Positions 61,374 to 64,000 of a stretch of 64,000 bases of DNA are shown here, piece after piece; positions within the stretch are counted from its first letter, which is position 1, and every line of letters starts with the position of its first letter. The position numbers were made by a program, and so were the translations under genes. This DNA is from Alkalihalophilus pseudofirmus (GTDB lineage Bacteria > Bacillota > Bacilli > Bacillales > Bacillaceae_D), in contig NZ_CP117836.1 of the NCBI RefSeq assembly GCF_029094545.1, positions 1-64,000 on the forward strand, given 5' to 3'. Below the pieces are notes generated by a model. It was not told the DNA's origin and did no database searches. It saw only the letters and a list, made by a program, of their open reading frames with translations.

Positions 61374-61905
61374 TTACATCCATTCATCATACATTTCTTT
61401 TTGGGCTTCCCCGTATAATCGAGCATAGATTTGCGTGGTATCCATGCGGTCATGACCTAATAATTTCTTAATGGCACAAAGCGGCATTCCTCGTTGAGCC
61501 AAGTGGGCCGCAAAGGTGTGTCTTAAGACATGAGGAGTAATATAAAATCCTAGTTGCATTGAATACACATTAAACTGTTCATTTACCTTTTGTCTGCGGA
61601 TAGGCTTTGTCAAAGTAGCATTTACAAACACAAGGCAATTCGTCTGTCCGCCAGTCTAAATATGCCTTTAAATGTTCTGCACATTCATGCGTAAATGGTA
61701 CAATCCGTCCTTTGTTTCCTTTACCATCAGGAATTCGTATACATGTTTCATCCCAATTAATATCCGATACCTTCATTTTAGCCAGTTCACTGATTCTTAT
61801 TCCCGTAGCAAATAATACTTCAACAATTGCTCTTTCGGGTATGTTTCCTTCTACGAACACGGAATTTACCACTCGCTGTCAACGTGTTTACCAATAGAAG
61901 AACTT
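61374..61905 (-). pseudogene. Tyrosine recombinase (XerC/D-like), broken and N-terminally truncated
   Basis: On the minus strand 61872 down to about 61620 gives EVLFATGIRISELAKMKVSD (Arg box) and the beta-hairpin region. After a frameshift near 61625 the frame 61631 down to 61374 gives TPHVLRHTFAAHLAQRG, KKLLGHDRMDTTQIYA and a normal C-terminus. Upstream text (PVEVLLLVNTLTASG) is out of frame and the N-terminal domain is missing. It is convergent with the intact recombinase at 60217. Confidence 0.82.
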
Positions 61906-61923
61906 CAACGGGTTTGAAGTGAA

Positions 61924-61959
61924 AAAGCCTAATCCTCTTATACCGAGGGATTAGGCTTT
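61924..61959. terminator. Hairpin
   Basis: AAAGCCTAATCCTC (61924-61937) pairs with GAGGGATTAGGCTTT (61945-61959) with one bulge. It may mark a boundary of the recombinase block. Confidence 0.6.
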
Positions 61960-62128
61960 GGGTTTACTCTATCACGACAATTGTGGATTATTATTTTTAG
62001 TAAATAGTATCGTTGTACTGCGCAGCAATCAATAACTAATCAATTTTATCACAATAGCATCCGCTTGCTTGGATTCTTCCATTACCTAACTTATGATATG
62101 GTTCACCGTAGTTATTTAAGAGGCAAAA

Positions 62129-62164
62129 AAAAGCCATTGAGACTACCCCTTCTCAATGCCTTTT
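62129..62164 (-). terminator. Terminator of the DUF6615-like gene
   Basis: AAAAGCCATTGAGA (62129-62142) and TCTCAATGCCTTTT (62151-62164) form a stem with one mismatch, followed on the minus strand by a long T-run. It overlaps the last codons of the gene. Confidence 0.78.
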
Positions 62165-62976
62165 TTATTTATTTTTAGGTTATCAACAATCGGCTTGTAT
62201 ATATCACCTGATAAACTTGTTATAAGAAGGTGCTTAGCTTCAATTTGATAATTGTTATTTTGCCCACTGTATGCAGAAATTACTTTGTCTAACTCTTTTT
62301 CTTCATGAATAAAATCATTAAGGTCTAACACCCTATTGTGATGTTTATTACTGTATCTTTTATATCTTATTATATTTGATTTTTCCTCATTCTCAATGAA
62401 TGGTTTTATGACATTATTACTAATTGCTTTTATTGAAGGATTCGAACATATAAGATCCAATATATTATTCATGGGTTTGATATTAGTTTCAGGAATCTTA
62501 ACATGCGCTGGTGCCTTTTGGGGAATTGCACTCTTAACTTTCATTGCATCAGAGTAAGTCCAGCTATTTTTAGCAGATGCAGCAGGAGTTATGAAATTGT
62601 AGAAACAATATAAGGGTATTGCACGGTCCTTAATTGACCTACTAATTAAACGATCAATTTGTCTTGAAGTACTAGAACCTACATATCTATTAATTCCATG
62701 ATAATCCCCTTTACTTGATAACTTTTTAGCCTGCAATCGAAGGATGATAGCTTTTTTGGTTCTTCTATCCAAAAGCCACCATTCTATATCTGCTCCTGTT
62801 TTACTTTCGTTTGGCGCATGCAAAATCATTGTGTCCGATGGGTTATTAACTTTAATCTGATAGATTATCTCATCAGTAATCGATTCTTCACTATACCTCC
62901 CTTTATTTTTAATATAGTCCATTCTTTTTACTATATAATTCAAACAATAAGTCTTTACAATAGAACAAGTATCCAT
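62143..62976 (-). CDS. DUF6615-like protein, putative PD-(D/E)XK-type nuclease
   Basis: The 277-residue protein begins MDTCSIVKTYCLNYIVKRMD. The central part has SEESITDEIIYQIKVNNP (residues 29-46), the pattern ESKTGADIEWWLLDRRTKKA near 57 and ILRLQAKKL near 79. E...GxD-x-E-WW...QAK resembles the PD-(D/E)XK nuclease core, with Asp in GAD and QxK as catalytic elements. Later text IPLYCFYNF is also typical of DUF6615. The C-terminal 120 residues are not recognised. The function is unknown. It lies 163 bases downstream of the GIY-YIG-like gene on the same strand, so co-transcription is possible. Confidence 0.6.
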   Translation of the reverse strand: MDTCSIVKTYCLNYIVKRMDYIKNKGRYSEESITDEIIYQIKVNNPSDTMILHAPNESKTGADIEWWLLDRRTKKAIILRLQAKKLSSKGDYHGINRYVGSSTSRQIDRLISRSIKDRAIPLYCFYNFITPAASAKNSWTYSDAMKVKSAIPQKAPAHVKIPETNIKPMNNILDLICSNPSIKAISNNVIKPFIENEEKSNIIRYKRYSNKHHNRVLDLNDFIHEEKELDKVISAYSGQNNNYQIEAKHLLITSLSGDIYKPIVDNLKINKKGIEKG

Positions 62977-63139
62977 ACTTCTTCCCCACTAATCTATTTC
63001 AATTTTCTATTAAGTATAGAATATTAATTACTATCCATTAAGTTAATAAGCAAGAGAAATAAAAAATTGATAATACTATTCACTTTTCCCTTAATATTTA
63101 ATAAAGAGGCCTTATTCAAGCCAGATTTTATTAGATTAT

Positions 63140-63871
63140 TTATTTCTGTATATAAACTTGTTTATTATGCAGAAGGTTTGATCTGCTAGAGTAATTCTCG
63201 ATATTTACAACTATGTCATATTTAGCGTTATTTCTGCTACGATGGGTTCTATTTAAATCAGGCTTTAGATTAAATATTAGGCCTGCCTCTAAATTGTCTA
63301 ATAAATTAAGAGCATCTTCGTATGGCTGGATGAATTCTAATGGCATATATTCTTTATCATTATCTATAAATGTTACTGTTCCGAAATATATGTGTTTCAT
63401 CATTCCATCATATATTGGATCATGTAGTTTAAGAGCAGCACTATGCCCTCCTGTAAACCTGTGGTTTTTTGAGGAGGTTTTTCCAATATACACAACTTTT
63501 TCATCATATCCCTCTCCAACTGTAATTATATAAATAGGATAACAAGCTGGTGGAATTAGAGTGAGTTGAGACTTTATTTCTCTTATAATTTCTTTATCAA
63601 CATCGCGGAACTTATCATAATTTTCTATATCTAGTTCCTCTCTATACTGCTCTGTTATAATGTGTAAGGCTTTGTCAACATACTCTTTAAGTGCGTTCCA
63701 TGTCACGTCTAAACTTTGAGCTGTCATATCAAGTACCTTATGTAGCGGAAAGCAAACGTCTATTCCAATGAAACACTCTAGTTCTATACTTATATCATCT
63801 CGACGAAATCTATCTAATATTGGTAAGTAACCAGTCCTAAGATAGTAATCTAACGAATAGTGAATACTCAT
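63140..63871 (-). CDS. GIY-YIG nuclease-like protein
   Basis: Start ATG 63871 (MSIHYSLDYYLRTGYLPILD) follows GAGGTTAAAG on the minus strand; GTG 63883 is an alternative. The protein of about 243 residues has an unrecognised N-terminal half of about 110 residues. The GIY-YIG-like module is IPPACYPIYIITVGEGYDEK, then VVYIGKTSSKNHRFTGGHSA near residue 128 (YIG with following Arg/His) and EAGLIFNLKPDLN near 195, whose Glu is the expected metal ligand. The first GIY motif is degenerate (YII). A nicking or cutting activity is likely but unproven. Confidence 0.62.
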   Translation of the reverse strand: MSIHYSLDYYLRTGYLPILDRFRRDDISIELECFIGIDVCFPLHKVLDMTAQSLDVTWNALKEYVDKALHIITEQYREELDIENYDKFRDVDKEIIREIKSQLTLIPPACYPIYIITVGEGYDEKVVYIGKTSSKNHRFTGGHSAALKLHDPIYDGMMKHIYFGTVTFIDNDKEYMPLEFIQPYEDALNLLDNLEAGLIFNLKPDLNRTHRSRNNAKYDIVVNIENYSSRSNLLHNKQVYIQK

Positions 63872-63883
63872 CTTTAACCTCAC

Positions 63884-64000
63884 ATGTTATAGTCCTAATA
63901 AAGCATAATACCACCGATTAGCATAATAACTTAGACTTTCGACAAACTTATGTAAATTCCTTCCTTATTTTTAAAAAATAAAACCTCTCATAATAAAATC
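63884..64000. other. AT-rich upstream region at the window edge
   Basis: No gene is visible. It presumably contains the promoter of the minus-strand pair, but no confident -35/-10 set was found. Confidence 0.4.

Noticed and set aside
41300-64000. A 3' half (domain V/VI) of the split group II intron elsewhere in the window
   Set aside because: No GAGCCGTATG-type domain V sequence was found on either strand by eye.

Overview
The window is low-GC DNA from a spore-forming Bacillaceae (Bacillus sensu lato). Signs of this are strong AGGAGG-type ribosome sites, many TTG/GTG starts, the sporulation genes yunB and a broken ytvI, an SLH-anchored surface protein, a CcpA-type cre site and a Pho box. No rRNA or tRNA gene was recognised. 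The species cannot be named from sequence reading alone.

Positions 1-21885 form one catabolic island on the + strand. The first half has a ROK sugar kinase (cut by the window edge), an L-asparaginase-II-type amidohydrolase, a complete five-gene oligopeptide ABC importer, an M17 aminopeptidase, a CutC-family protein, a GH29 alpha-L-fucosidase and a second ROK kinase. After a divergent DeoR regulator come a sugar ABC importer (its binding-protein gene carries a one-base frameshift), a class II aldolase, an FGGY kinase, L-fucose isomerase, a TIM-barrel isomerase and a Gfo/Idh/MocA oxidoreductase. Read together, this looks like import and dismantling of fucosylated glycopeptides (fucosyl-GlcNAc-Asn type) plus the L-fucose pathway.

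Positions 22100-26500 hold a LuxR-type regulator, a secreted SLH + ComEC-like metallo-beta-lactamase + helix-hairpin-helix protein with its DUF3006 partner, and small unknown genes. Positions 27360-29470, 44780-46470 and 54180-56040 are accessory clusters. In them, single small genes (GNAT, Nudix, lipoproteins, zinc ribbon, phosphotransferase, VOC, transglutaminase-like) are separated by copies of a dispersed element. A full copy is about 85 bp and has a conserved core at each end and an intrinsic terminator inside. The layout recalls a gene-cassette array. Between the clusters lie a decayed IS1182-type element, a small tyrosine recombinase, a K+/H+ antiporter, a PAP2 phosphatase, a broken ytvI, a CaCA exchanger, a Pho-box-controlled Na/Pi cotransporter, a 5' fragment of a group II intron, yunB, and degraded rsbR-type and GGDEF genes.

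Positions 46500-54050 hold an SgrR-type regulator divergent from an MFS exporter, a methyltransferase, a GNAT enzyme, a stand-alone NIF3/CutA-like domain, a 5'-truncated plasmid-type gene and a BtrH-like protein. Positions 56180-57470 are a plasmid/phage-type recombination module (SSB, Rad52-like annealing protein, zinc-finger tail). A probable c-di-GMP-I riboswitch with its own terminator then precedes a frameshifted subtilisin-like exoprotease. The right end has an XerS-like recombinase, a broken second recombinase, and two minus-strand genes (GIY-YIG-like and DUF6615-like) that may be an uncharacterised nuclease/defence pair. Frameshifts and nonsense codons are common in the window; two of them are single-base losses beside short homopolymers and could be sequencing errors.
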